NCBI GenBank assembly: GCA_002293455.1
Contig: DBDH01000033.1
Location: forward strand, 1-23,316
Direction of reading: 5' to 3'
Origin: Treponema sp. UBA937
Lineage (GTDB): Bacteria; Spirochaetota; Spirochaetia; Treponematales; Breznakiellaceae
DNA length: 23,316 nt
A program made the position numbers and the translations under genes. How positions within the stretch are numbered: the stretch's first letter is position 1; every line of letters begins with the position of its first letter. Shown piece after piece: positions 1 through 7,304 of this stretch. The notes beneath the pieces were generated by a model that searched no databases, was not told the DNA's origin, and saw only the letters and a list, made by a program, of their open reading frames with translations.

Positions 1-32
1 ACTTCATATTGTCTATTATTTTTTTCGTCAAA

Positions 33-53
33 ATATCCACAAAATGTGGATAA
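33..53. promoter_or_regulatory. Pair of inverted DnaA boxes upstream of dnaA
   Basis: ATATCCACA (33-41) and a perfect TGTGGATAA (45-53) face each other across three A residues, giving an 8-bp inverted repeat. The second matches the DnaA box consensus TTATCCACA on the reverse strand exactly; the first differs at one position. Boxes on both sides of dnaA suggest a bipartite origin or DnaA autoregulation; which of these is inference. Confidence 0.75.
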
Positions 54-256
54 CTTGTGTACAAGCTGCTAATTAATTGTCGATAAAGAACCTGGTTTTT
101 TCCTGTCAAATTCCGTGGTTTGTAAATACGGTTTTTTGAATATATATTTCTTTGTATTATAAACAATTACATCAATACTACTTATCATTAATAGACCATA
201 TTTTCATCGAAATCGTATTTTTAACTAATTTAATCGACTTTTTTATTTTTCCTAAT

Positions 257-265
257 TGTGGATAA
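257..265 (-). promoter_or_regulatory. DnaA box in the dnaA promoter region
   Basis: TGTGGATAA is a perfect reverse-strand match to the DnaA box. It sits in an AT-rich stretch just upstream of -10-like sequence (TATATT at 274-279) and 158 bases before the dnaA start, a position suited to autoregulation of dnaA. The rest of 54-250 is AT-rich with no gene or other element that I can support. Confidence 0.65.
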
Positions 266-277
266 TATGTTAATATA

Positions 278-350
278 TTGTATACGCGTTGAGGGTTTAA
301 TACTCCGCTGCTTTGCGTCGTTCAAAAAAGGTATTAAACCCGCATACAAC
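278..350. repeat. Long inverted repeat in the dnaA leader
   Basis: GGGTTTAATAC (293-303) and GTATTAAACCC (331-341) form a perfect 11-bp inverted repeat around a 27-base loop. Outside them lie a second pair of arms, TTGTAT near 279-284 and ATACAA near 344-349, so the whole could fold as an interrupted hairpin in the dnaA 5' untranslated region. There is no U-run after it, so it is not a standard terminator. Function unknown; a leader structure or protein-binding palindrome are both possible. Confidence 0.5.
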
Positions 351-423
351 CACCAACGGTTAGACGGTCCGGTATAGACAAAGCATAGTTTTTAGGTAAA
401 TGTGTTCTAAAAGGAAAAATGGT

Positions 424-1815
424 ATGGCTGAATGGAATTATGAAATACTTTGGAAAGAGACAATGAATCAAATGAAAGGAGAATTAAATGAACAGGAATT
501 CGCCATGTGGTTTAATCTCGAATATTTGTCCGCGACTGAGCAAGAAATCGCTATCGCCGTACCATCATCTTTTTACAAAGATCAGGTAAAGCAGCGTTAC
601 CAGGGTTACATCGAAAACAAACTAACAGAACTTATGGGAAAAGAAGTATCCGTCTCTTTTGAAGTAAAGCCGAAAAATCAAAATGATGATAAAATTCTTT
701 CCGGCTCTTCGGAAAAAAATTATCAAAAGACAGAAAAAAAAGACGTTTCAGAAAAGCCGAAAACTGCTGAAAAACCAAATCATCCCCAATTAAGAAAAGA
801 TTATATTTTTGATTTTTATGTCATTGGCGACAATAACAGTTTTGCGTCAAACGCGGCGTTGGCCATTGGCCGTAATCCCGGAACAGCGTATAACCCTTTT
901 CTCATTTACGGAGGTGTCGGTCTCGGAAAAACACATCTTATGCAGGCAATTGGCAATTATGTTTACGATAATTCAAACATGAAAGTGATTTACATAACCG
1001 CGGAAAGTTTTACCAACGAATTTATCCAGGCAATCAGGGATAATCAAACCGCGGCTTTTAAAAATAAATATAGATTTGTTGATGTTCTTCTCATTGATGA
1101 TATTCACTTTTTGCAAAAAAAGCTGGAAACCCAGGAAGAACTTTTTCATACGTTTAACGCCCTTTATGACGCGAATAAACAAATGGTTTTTACCTGTGAC
1201 CGCCCTGTTTCGGAATTAAAAAATCTTTCTGACAGACTACGTTCAAGATTTGAAAGAGGACTCAATGTCGATCTGCAGCCGCCGAGTTATGAAACCCGTT
1301 TTGCGATTTTAAAGAAAAAAATTGAAGTAGAAAACGTTCATATTCCGGATGAAGTAGTAGCTCTCGTCAGTAAAAATGTGTCTACCAATATCAGAGATTT
1401 GGAAGCGGCACTGACGAAATTGATTGCTTACGCAAAACTTGTCGGAAAACCTATTACCGTAGAAACTGCCCAACAGCAATTAAAAGATGTATTTGCTTCT
1501 CCCAGACAAACAAACATGTCTCTGGAAATAATTCAACGTGTTGTGGCGGAATATTTTTCGCTTTCCGTAAATGATCTGAAAAGTAAAAAGAAAACGCAAA
1601 ATATCGTATTTCCCCGGCAGCTTTCCATGTATATCACACGGGAAATTACCGAATATTCAACGACAGAAGTAGGTCAGGCATTCGGCGGCAGAGACCATAC
1701 GACGGTTATGCACGCTTGTCAAAAAATTGAAGATAAAATTCGATCAGATCCGACTTTGGATTCTACCATTCAATCTTTAATCAGAATGATAAAAGAATAC
1801 AACGCTAAATCATAA
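424..1815 (+). CDS. dnaA: Chromosomal replication initiator DnaA
   Basis: DnaA binds DnaA boxes in oriC, oligomerises with ATP and melts the origin. The 463-residue protein has the usual order: a helicase-interaction domain I (about 1-80), a Lys/Glu-rich linker (about 80-125), an AAA+ domain with Walker A GGVGLGKT (163-170) and Walker B LLIDDIHF (about 222-229), and a C-terminal DNA-binding domain with the signature GGRDHTTVMHACQKI (from 421). Sensor I reads TCDRP where TSDRPP is common. I chose ATG 424 because AAGGA at 411-415 lies 8 bases before it; an in-frame ATG at 400 would add eight Lys/Arg-rich residues and has no such site. It heads dnaA-dnaN-recF-dciA and is flanked by DnaA boxes on both sides. 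Confidence 0.97.
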   Translation: MAEWNYEILWKETMNQMKGELNEQEFAMWFNLEYLSATEQEIAIAVPSSFYKDQVKQRYQGYIENKLTELMGKEVSVSFEVKPKNQNDDKILSGSSEKNYQKTEKKDVSEKPKTAEKPNHPQLRKDYIFDFYVIGDNNSFASNAALAIGRNPGTAYNPFLIYGGVGLGKTHLMQAIGNYVYDNSNMKVIYITAESFTNEFIQAIRDNQTAAFKNKYRFVDVLLIDDIHFLQKKLETQEELFHTFNALYDANKQMVFTCDRPVSELKNLSDRLRSRFERGLNVDLQPPSYETRFAILKKKIEVENVHIPDEVVALVSKNVSTNIRDLEAALTKLIAYAKLVGKPITVETAQQQLKDVFASPRQTNMSLEIIQRVVAEYFSLSVNDLKSKKKTQNIVFPRQLSMYITREITEYSTTEVGQAFGGRDHTTVMHACQKIEDKIRSDPTLDSTIQSLIRMIKEYNAKS

Positions 1816-1839
1816 GTTGTTAATTTGTCCTTGACTGCG

Positions 1840-1960
1840 TGTGGATACAAAGTGGATATTTTTTATTAATGTGGATCATGTGGATAAAAAATCGCGTTTA
1901 TGCATTAATTGTGTAAACTGTAATTTCTTCTTTTACATACATTTATCAATGTTTTCCACA
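1840..1960. promoter_or_regulatory. DnaA-box cluster of oriC
   Basis: Five box-like sites lie between dnaA and dnaN: TGTGGATAC (1840-1848), AGTGGATAT (1851-1859), TGTGGATCA (1870-1878), a perfect TGTGGATAA (1879-1887) and, on the other strand, TTTTCCACA (1952-1960). One is perfect and the rest differ at one or two positions. The cluster immediately precedes a CTA repeat and an AT-rich stretch, the standard bacterial origin layout. Confidence 0.8.
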
Positions 1961-1970
1961 AAATATCTGA

Positions 1971-2016
1971 CACTACTACTACTGCTACTAATTAATATTA
2001 ATTAATAATATTAATA
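1971..2016. other. DnaA-trio-like repeat and AT-rich unwinding element of oriC
   Basis: A run of CTA-type triplets (about 1971-1991) begins ten bases after the TTTTCCACA box and flows into an almost pure A/T stretch ending near 2016. Read 3'-to-5' on the other strand it is a series of GAT triplets, the DnaA-trio motif known from Bacillus subtilis as the place where DnaA engages single-stranded DNA. The match in sequence, position and direction is seen; its role here is inferred. Confidence 0.7.
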
Positions 2017-2116
2017 GCATATCAGCTAAAATGATATGGTAATATCCTGTTTTATATGATAGAATGCGTTTCTGAACAAAAAAGATACTGATCTTGTGTA
2101 CAAGGAGATAAACAAA

Positions 2117-3220
2117 ATGAAATTTACATGTGATCGGAGCGTATTATTAAAAGAAATCAACATTGCGCAGGAAATTATATCCTCAAAAAGTACGATTTCT
2201 ATTCTTTCAAATATATATCTTGAAGCGGAAAATAATACGCTTTTTATAAAAGCAACCGATGTTAAAGTGAATTTTGAAACACAAGTTCCGGTTTCTGTTC
2301 TTGAAGGCGGATCAACAACGGTTTACGGAGATAAATTCTTGGGAATTCTCAGCTCAATTCCTGATGGTGATTTGGAATTTGAGCAGAGTGATTCAAAAAT
2401 CGTTATTAAGCCTATTTCAAAGAAAATAAAATTTCAGCTTAAAAGCATTGCGTCAGATAAATACCCTGAATTTCCTGTTGCGTCCGGTTCAATTCAATTT
2501 GAAATACCGATAAAAGATTTCAAAGATATGATTCAACAGACAGTTTTTGCCGTTTCTGATGATGAAACCCGTTATTTTATGAATGGTGTGTTATTTGAAA
2601 AACAGGAAAATAAACTGATTATGGTTGCCACTGACGGCAGAAGACTGGCTTACATTGAAAAAAATGTATTGGAAAGTATTCCGGATTTTAATAAAATTAT
2701 TATTCCTCCAAAAATTCTTAACATCATTATGAAAAGAGCGGGAGATGAAGGTCCGTCCATCATTTCTATCAGCGATAAAACAATTTTTATTAGATTTGGT
2801 TCTTATTATCTTTCTTCTGTGTTAATTGATGGTGATTTTCCGAATTATCAGCGGGTTATTCCTGAACAACAGAATAATTCTTTTAAAGTAAATCGTATTG
2901 AAATGCTCGACGCCCTTAAGCGTGTTGCTCTTTTGGTTGAACAAAAATCACGCCGGGTTTATATCAGTGTAGCTTCCGGTGTGTTGTCGGTTTCCTCTGA
3001 AGAAAGCGAAATTGGAACCGCGAAAGAAGATATTCCTTGTCAGTATGACGGCGAAGAAATGTCAATGGCGCTTAATTATCGCTATATTGAAGAACCCTTT
3101 AAAATAATGACCGACGAACAGATTCAAATATTCTTCACAGAATCCGCAAAAGCAATCACGATAAAACCGGTACCGGAAAAAGATTTTTTTCATATCGTTA
3201 TGCCTATGCAAGTTGATTAA
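2117..3220 (+). CDS. dnaN: DNA polymerase III beta subunit (sliding clamp)
   Basis: The beta clamp is a ring-shaped dimer that tethers DNA polymerase III to DNA. The 367-residue length is normal for three repeated clamp folds. The start (MKFTCDRSVLLKEI), the central ATDGRRLAYIE segment and the C-terminal VMPMQVD are typical of the family. ATG 2117 is preceded by AAGGAG (2102-2107) at a 9-base spacing; an in-frame GTG at 2096 would add seven residues and overlap that site, so I reject it. It lies directly downstream of the origin and six bases before recF, consistent with one operon. Confidence 0.96.
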   Translation: MKFTCDRSVLLKEINIAQEIISSKSTISILSNIYLEAENNTLFIKATDVKVNFETQVPVSVLEGGSTTVYGDKFLGILSSIPDGDLEFEQSDSKIVIKPISKKIKFQLKSIASDKYPEFPVASGSIQFEIPIKDFKDMIQQTVFAVSDDETRYFMNGVLFEKQENKLIMVATDGRRLAYIEKNVLESIPDFNKIIIPPKILNIIMKRAGDEGPSIISISDKTIFIRFGSYYLSSVLIDGDFPNYQRVIPEQQNNSFKVNRIEMLDALKRVALLVEQKSRRVYISVASGVLSVSSEESEIGTAKEDIPCQYDGEEMSMALNYRYIEEPFKIMTDEQIQIFFTESAKAITIKPVPEKDFFHIVMPMQVD

Positions 3221-3225
3221 ATTCT

Positions 3226-4293
3226 ATGCGTTTTTCTTCGCTGCGTCCGTTAGGTTTTAGAAACTTAGCGGATGCCGAAATAATTCTTCCCAACCGTACT
3301 GTTTTTTTGATCGGTGAAAATGGTCAAGGAAAAACCAATTTTCTTGAATCTGTGTATTTTTGTTCTTATGGCTCATCATTTCGCGGTGTAAAAGATGGGG
3401 ATTTAATAAAAAATGAACATAAAGCTTGTTCGGTTATCGCAAGAATCGAAGATTCTTTGAATGAAAAAATCATCGTTAAAATTGAAGATGGAAAGAAAAC
3501 TGTTCAAGTTGATGGAAAGTCTTCAGACCGCAGGGAATTATTATCCATAACACCATCGATAGTTTTCTGTCATGAAGATATAGAATTTGTCTCCGGACCG
3601 CCGGAAAAACGCCGCTGGTTTTTTGATCAAAGTCTTAGTTTATATGACTCTCTTTATCTTGATGATCTGCAAAAATTTCGCCGGATTCTTAAAATACGAA
3701 ACACTGTTTTGAAAGAGGGAAATAGTACCATGCTGGATGTGCTTGACCCTCAAATGATTCAATATGGAATCAGTTTAATGAACAAACGCCGGGAAGCGGC
3801 AAAAAGTTTTTCAGAAATTTTTGGTCCTTTGTATGAAAGAGTTTCCGGAATCGATGGCATTACTGTTTCTTATGTTCCCTCATGGAAAGAAAATAATGCG
3901 GATTCACTATTAACTTTTTTAGAAGAACGCCGGCAAAATGACATCACTGTCGGTACAAGCCTTTCCGGTCCTCACCGGGACCGGTATCTTTTTCTCCGCA
4001 ATGGTATTGAGTTTTCCGGAAAAGCTTCAACGGGACAAAGAAGGCTTTTGGCTTTGCTCATGAGAATAGCCCAAGCACGCCGTTATACTGAAATGACCGG
4101 AAAATCTCCCATCCTTCTTTTAGATGATGTTCTGCTTGAACTTGACCCTGAAAAACGGAAAAACTTTTTTACGGTTATGCCTGAATACAGCCAGGCTTTT
4201 TTCACTTTCTTGCCGGAAGAGCCCTATCAACGCTATCAGCAAGATGATACGATGATTTACACTGTTTCTAAAGGAATGCTAATTAAACAATGA
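3226..4293 (+). CDS. recF: DNA replication/repair ATPase RecF
   Basis: RecF is an SMC-like ATPase that, with RecO and RecR, loads RecA at single-strand gaps. All ABC-type motifs are visible in 355 residues: Walker A GENGQGKT (30-37), the LSGPHRDR segment (from 246), the signature-like STGQRRLLALL (from 268) and Walker B ILLLDDVLLELD with acidic residues at 300-301. It starts five bases after the dnaN stop with no clear ribosome-binding site, suggesting translational coupling. Its partner RecR is encoded further right on the opposite strand. Confidence 0.96.
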   Translation: MRFSSLRPLGFRNLADAEIILPNRTVFLIGENGQGKTNFLESVYFCSYGSSFRGVKDGDLIKNEHKACSVIARIEDSLNEKIIVKIEDGKKTVQVDGKSSDRRELLSITPSIVFCHEDIEFVSGPPEKRRWFFDQSLSLYDSLYLDDLQKFRRILKIRNTVLKEGNSTMLDVLDPQMIQYGISLMNKRREAAKSFSEIFGPLYERVSGIDGITVSYVPSWKENNADSLLTFLEERRQNDITVGTSLSGPHRDRYLFLRNGIEFSGKASTGQRRLLALLMRIAQARRYTEMTGKSPILLLDDVLLELDPEKRKNFFTVMPEYSQAFFTFLPEEPYQRYQQDDTMIYTVSKGMLIKQ

Positions 4294-4760
4294 AAAAAGC
4301 CGGAGATTTGCTTCAAAATTTTTTAGATGAAAAAATTATGAAGAAAGCGAAAGAATATTCTCAGTTTTTTTCTTCATGGGCCGCTGTCGCGGGAGAACAG
4401 TGTGCGGCTCATTCAAGAATCAGCGATCTTAAAGGGACTTTGTTAATCATCGAAGCTGATCATCCCGGCTGGGTTCAGATTTTACAAACCCGGCAGGCCG
4501 AATTGCTTAATGCAATTCAACGGAGAAATCCTGATATAACTATCACCGGGATTTCTTTCAAGTTAAGCAAAGAGCCGAATCAAGTTCAAAATGAATCTTC
4601 GCAAAAATCCAATAATATGATAGTTTCCGAAGGTGAATATCCGGAAATTCTTCAAGAACAACCTGAAACAGCCAATCTTTATGATAAAATTCATGACGAA
4701 GATTTTAAACAATCGTTGAAACGTCTGGAAGAATCGATTAAGACAAGACGCAAGCGGTAA
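4290..4760 (+). CDS. dciA: DciA-type (DUF721) protein, probable helicase loader
   Basis: DUF721/DciA proteins are the widespread ancestral loaders of the replicative helicase DnaB in bacteria without DnaC or DnaI. The first ~95 residues match the family pattern: a helix, then WAAVAGEQCAAHSRISDL, a strand ending TLLIIEADHPGW, then a helix with LLNAI. The remaining ~60 residues are a polar, probably flexible tail ending in a basic KTRRKR. The start ATG overlaps the recF stop by four bases (ATGA), so translation is probably coupled. Position next to dnaA and recF supports the replication role; direct evidence for loading is not in the sequence. Confidence 0.85.
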   Translation: MKKAGDLLQNFLDEKIMKKAKEYSQFFSSWAAVAGEQCAAHSRISDLKGTLLIIEADHPGWVQILQTRQAELLNAIQRRNPDITITGISFKLSKEPNQVQNESSQKSNNMIVSEGEYPEILQEQPETANLYDKIHDEDFKQSLKRLEESIKTRRKR

Positions 4761-4802
4761 AAATAACTTTGTCTGAATATTTCCGGTAAAAATTTTTTTC
4801 TC

Positions 4803-4831
4803 TGGTATAATTATTTCTTTCTGCTTATAAT
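4803..4831 (+). promoter_or_regulatory. -10 elements upstream of the 4838 gene
   Basis: An extended -10, TGGTATAAT (4803-4811), and a second perfect TATAAT (4826-4831) precede the gene. The second ends six bases before the ATG at 4838, so a transcript from it would start at the start codon. No convincing -35 or Shine-Dalgarno sequence is visible. Confidence 0.5.
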
Positions 4832-4837
4832 TAGTTC

Positions 4838-6457
4838 ATGAGTGTTTTGGACATCCAGGATGAACTTCTACATTTGGAATACCCTTTTTTACTTCCTGAT
4901 CACGACCCTGAAATAGAACGTTATTATGAATTTCGTGCTATGGGGCGTTCTCACGAAGCACTGAATCTTTATCAAAACAGACTGAAATTCCGCTATCCTG
5001 ATGATGAATTCCGTACCCATTTGATGCGTTCTTATCGAAGCAGAAGTCCGGCATACAAAATACTTCTGACTCAGGCGTATCGGTCCCTGGGTGCGAGGTC
5101 ACTCGAAAGAATTAAGCGTATCATCGAATATATTACGAAGGAAGCCGAATCATATAATGAAAAAGATGTCTATTCTACCATTAAGGCAGCCGAAAACATT
5201 CTTCAAGTTCTTCCCAAGGAACGTTTTGAGGCAATTGCGGGAATTGAACGCTATTATCGATATGCTCAGCATCTTAATTTCCGTGTAAAGAGCGCGTTTA
5301 AGGCATCGGAACTGGTTCGGGCTTATTTGACGGAATCTTTGTCGGTGGTTGAAGAAGAACGCCGCCGCCGCCGGGATTTAAACAGCCGGGCAAAAGCTAT
5401 GGAGAATGAACGGCTCGTCAGGGCTGACTGGGAGAATTATGAGTATCAGAAAAAGTACGGCGCCCAATATCCTTTAATTAGTCTATCTTCTATCGATTTT
5501 TCCAGGGAAGATTTGGAACGTATAGAAATATCGAAAGAAATTTCTAATCTTGAAGATCAAACTTTAGCATATTGTATCAAATATTGGAAAAATACGAATA
5601 ACCCGGCTTTTGAACGCGTCTTGTTTCTCTATTCACGAAAATATGGAACAAAAAATTATGATATTTATATGACAATTCGCCGGGGGCAGTTGAACAAAAA
5701 CCGCGATGACGAGATTCTTTCGTCGGTGTTGTCGGTTTTAGTAACTGGTTATTATTATTCGATTCAGGGCGATATTTACCTTCAACGGACCTGGAACAGA
5801 ATAAAGGCCTCTCTTTTCCAGAAAGAAACCCCGGAAGAATTGCCGCCTGCTGATACTGCGAAAAGGAAAAAAATCCAAACAAGGGCTAAAGTTGCGGCAA
5901 AGCCGAAAAAAGCAAAAAATGCTCAAATAAAAAAGAAAACAAAAAAAGAAAAACAAAATGCTGAAACTGTCATACAGAAACAGTCAGCGGAAGATTTAGC
6001 ATCGGCAGCATCAAAGCCGAAAAAAGAAAACACCTCAAAATCCACTGTTTCCCGGAATTCTCCAAAAAAAGAAAAAAAGACGGCGGAAGTAAAAACCGTC
6101 AAAAAAACAGGCAGAAAGAGGGGAACCGCTTCAGGGCGAAAGACGATGGAAAAACCATCGGGATCGGTATCAGACAGGCTGCAAAAATTATCAGGCCGTT
6201 CATATGATGTCTACCAGGAACGCTTCCTTGCAAAAGTCCGCGGCGCAATCCGTAAAGTGCTGGGAGCGGGAAAAGGACTGTTCTATGTTATTCCGGAAGA
6301 TGTAGAAGATCTCTTATACAATTTCCTACGGGATCATTATTCAGACCCTTACATGAATTGGGAGTCCAGCGAAGAAAAAAAACAGCTTGAGCAAAAAGGC
6401 TTTTCGCTTAATTCATTGGATCCCATTATTGATGAGTGTTATAAACGGCTGGTATAA
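4838..6457 (+). CDS. Unrecognised protein with a Lys/Ala-rich middle segment
   Basis: I do not recognise this 539-residue protein. Residues 1 to about 330 look mostly helical, with an early stretch (YYEFRAMGRSHEALNLYQNR) that resembles one TPR-like helix pair. Residues about 335-440 are a low-complexity linker rich in Lys, Ala, Ser and Thr, reminiscent of histone-like tails. About 95 ordered residues follow (from SVSDRLQKLSG to CYKRLV). No signal peptide or membrane segment is evident, so it is probably cytoplasmic and may touch nucleic acid through the basic linker; that is inference. There is no Shine-Dalgarno sequence, and a -10 hexamer ends six bases before ATG. It converges with hicB with one base between the stop codons. 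Confidence 0.85.
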   Translation: MSVLDIQDELLHLEYPFLLPDHDPEIERYYEFRAMGRSHEALNLYQNRLKFRYPDDEFRTHLMRSYRSRSPAYKILLTQAYRSLGARSLERIKRIIEYITKEAESYNEKDVYSTIKAAENILQVLPKERFEAIAGIERYYRYAQHLNFRVKSAFKASELVRAYLTESLSVVEEERRRRRDLNSRAKAMENERLVRADWENYEYQKKYGAQYPLISLSSIDFSREDLERIEISKEISNLEDQTLAYCIKYWKNTNNPAFERVLFLYSRKYGTKNYDIYMTIRRGQLNKNRDDEILSSVLSVLVTGYYYSIQGDIYLQRTWNRIKASLFQKETPEELPPADTAKRKKIQTRAKVAAKPKKAKNAQIKKKTKKEKQNAETVIQKQSAEDLASAASKPKKENTSKSTVSRNSPKKEKKTAEVKTVKKTGRKRGTASGRKTMEKPSGSVSDRLQKLSGRSYDVYQERFLAKVRGAIRKVLGAGKGLFYVIPEDVEDLLYNFLRDHYSDPYMNWESSEEKKQLEQKGFSLNSLDPIIDECYKRLV

Positions 6458-6458
6458 T

Positions 6459-6809
6459 TTATTTACGCATTTCAATTTGATTTAATTCATCTTCCACCGC
6501 TTTTTGGATGAATTGGTTTAGGGACAAACCCATTTTCACAGCAGCGAGTTTTATCATTCTATGCAGGTCTGGATGCATTCTGATGTTGAAATTCCCTTTG
6601 TAAGATTTTTCTATTTTTTTATCATACCTCTTGCATGTATCTAAATAATCGTCCACAGCTTCTTGGAAAGATTGTTTTAATTCTTTTACGCTTTTCCCCT
6701 CAAAGGTGATTAAATCCTCTATTCCTTCAATTTTTCCAAAAAAAATTTCATCTTCTGCATTGAAATGCAGACTGCCTATATAGTCTTTATATGTAATAAT
6801 ATCTTTCAT
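6459..6809 (-). CDS. hicB: HicB-family antitoxin
   Basis: HicB neutralises HicA and represses the operon. The 116-residue protein has the two-part build of the family: an N-terminal half (YIGSLHFNAEDEIFFGKIEG, then a helix with ELKQSFQEAVDDYLD) of the partial RNase H-like fold, and a C-terminal ribbon-helix-helix DNA-binding half (GNFNIRMHPDLHRMIKLAAV, then SLNQFIQKAVEDEL). It overlaps the upstream hicA by four bases, the usual toxin-first order for this pair. The C-terminal half is the likely ligand of the palindrome at 7091-7115. Confidence 0.9.
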   Translation of the reverse strand: MKDIITYKDYIGSLHFNAEDEIFFGKIEGIEDLITFEGKSVKELKQSFQEAVDDYLDTCKRYDKKIEKSYKGNFNIRMHPDLHRMIKLAAVKMGLSLNQFIQKAVEDELNQIEMRK

Positions 6810-7063
6810 AACATTTTCCTGCCTTCCAATTCTTCAAGTATCAAATCTATCTGATACATTTTTAAAACATGCGTAGGATGCGGCCTATGAAGCCGTATCA
6901 AATGACCGCTTTCTTCATGATAAAAACACACTCGTGATCCTGATGTTTTTCCTTTCGTGTCTTCCTTGTATCCCAATCCATTAAGCATATTACACAACTC
7001 GTCATAGGAAAAATCTCTCGGTTTGTTTTTGAACCGTTTTATCAGTTTTTCGAATTTGCTCAT
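6806..7063 (-). CDS. hicA: HicA-family mRNA interferase toxin
   Basis: HicA toxins are small double-stranded-RNA-binding-fold ribonucleases that cleave mRNA. This 85-residue protein shows the pattern DFSYDELCNMLNGLGY, a GKTSGSRVCFYH strand and RPHPTHVLKMYQI before the last helix. Many HicA proteins have a catalytic His in a GSHR-type motif; here the position reads GSRV, as I recall for a sister subfamily, so the active residue may be another His (YHEESGHL or RPHPTH). No Shine-Dalgarno sequence is visible; the predicted transcription start falls at the ATG. hicB overlaps its 3' end. Confidence 0.9.
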   Translation of the reverse strand: MSKFEKLIKRFKNKPRDFSYDELCNMLNGLGYKEDTKGKTSGSRVCFYHEESGHLIRLHRPHPTHVLKMYQIDLILEELEGRKML

Positions 7064-7068
7064 AACAA

Positions 7069-7097
7069 ATTATACTCTGTTTTTATAGTATTTGCAA
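7069..7097 (-). promoter_or_regulatory. hicAB promoter
   Basis: On the minus strand, -35 TTGCAA (7097-7092) and a perfect -10 TATAAT (7074-7069) are separated by 17 bases. The -10 ends only five bases before the hicA ATG, so the start site is expected at or next to the start codon. The -35 lies inside the proximal arm of the palindrome at 7091-7115, so a repressor bound there would block polymerase. Confidence 0.75.
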
Positions 7098-7115
7098 CTG
7101 AAATATAGTTGCAAA
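7091..7115. promoter_or_regulatory. Palindromic operator of hicAB
   Basis: TTTGCAACT (7091-7099) and AGTTGCAAA (7107-7115) form a perfect 9-bp inverted repeat around seven bases. It overlaps the -35 of the hicAB promoter. A ribbon-helix-helix HicB dimer pair is the obvious ligand (inference). Confidence 0.7.
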
Positions 7116-7131
7116 AAATTTAAATGTTCAT

Positions 7132-7254
7132 TTCAAGTTGATTCTGTATGAAGTTATTACATACATTGATGATTTTATCAAAGGAATCGGTAAACCGGAA
7201 GTACTGAAGGGACGCAAAGAATACAGCCGTTGTATCGATAATACTAATCGATAG
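7132..7254 (+). pseudogene. Decayed YoeB/Txe-type toxin fragment
   Basis: Frame 7132-7254 reads FKLILYE, then IDDFIKGIGKPEVLKG, then EYSRCIDNTNR and a stop. This matches the YoeB/Txe layout: a KLIW-type N-terminus, the GKGKPEPLK motif, and SRRI followed by HRLVY. The fragment has 40 codons where the family has about 84. It lacks an ATG at the expected place (TTC there), about 20 residues are missing between the N-terminus and the GKPE motif, and the protein stops just before the RLVY strand and the catalytic C-terminal His/Tyr residues. No YefM partner is next to it. I read it as a dead toxin gene. Confidence 0.6.
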
Positions 7255-7282
7255 GTAATCCTCCGGCAAAGCCGGAGGTTAC
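7255..7282. repeat. Strong GC-rich hairpin
   Basis: CCTCCGGC (7260-7267) and GCCGGAGG (7271-7278) pair perfectly around AAA, extended by GTAA/TTAC with a one-base bulge. It begins one base after the toxin-relic stop and ends 22 bases before the stop of the minus-strand membrane gene. There is no U-run directly beside it on either strand, so it may be a transcript-end stabiliser or the foot of a lost mobile or repeat element rather than a classical terminator. Confidence 0.6.
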
Positions 7283-7304
7283 TAACTAAGCCGTAATTTT
7301 GTTT

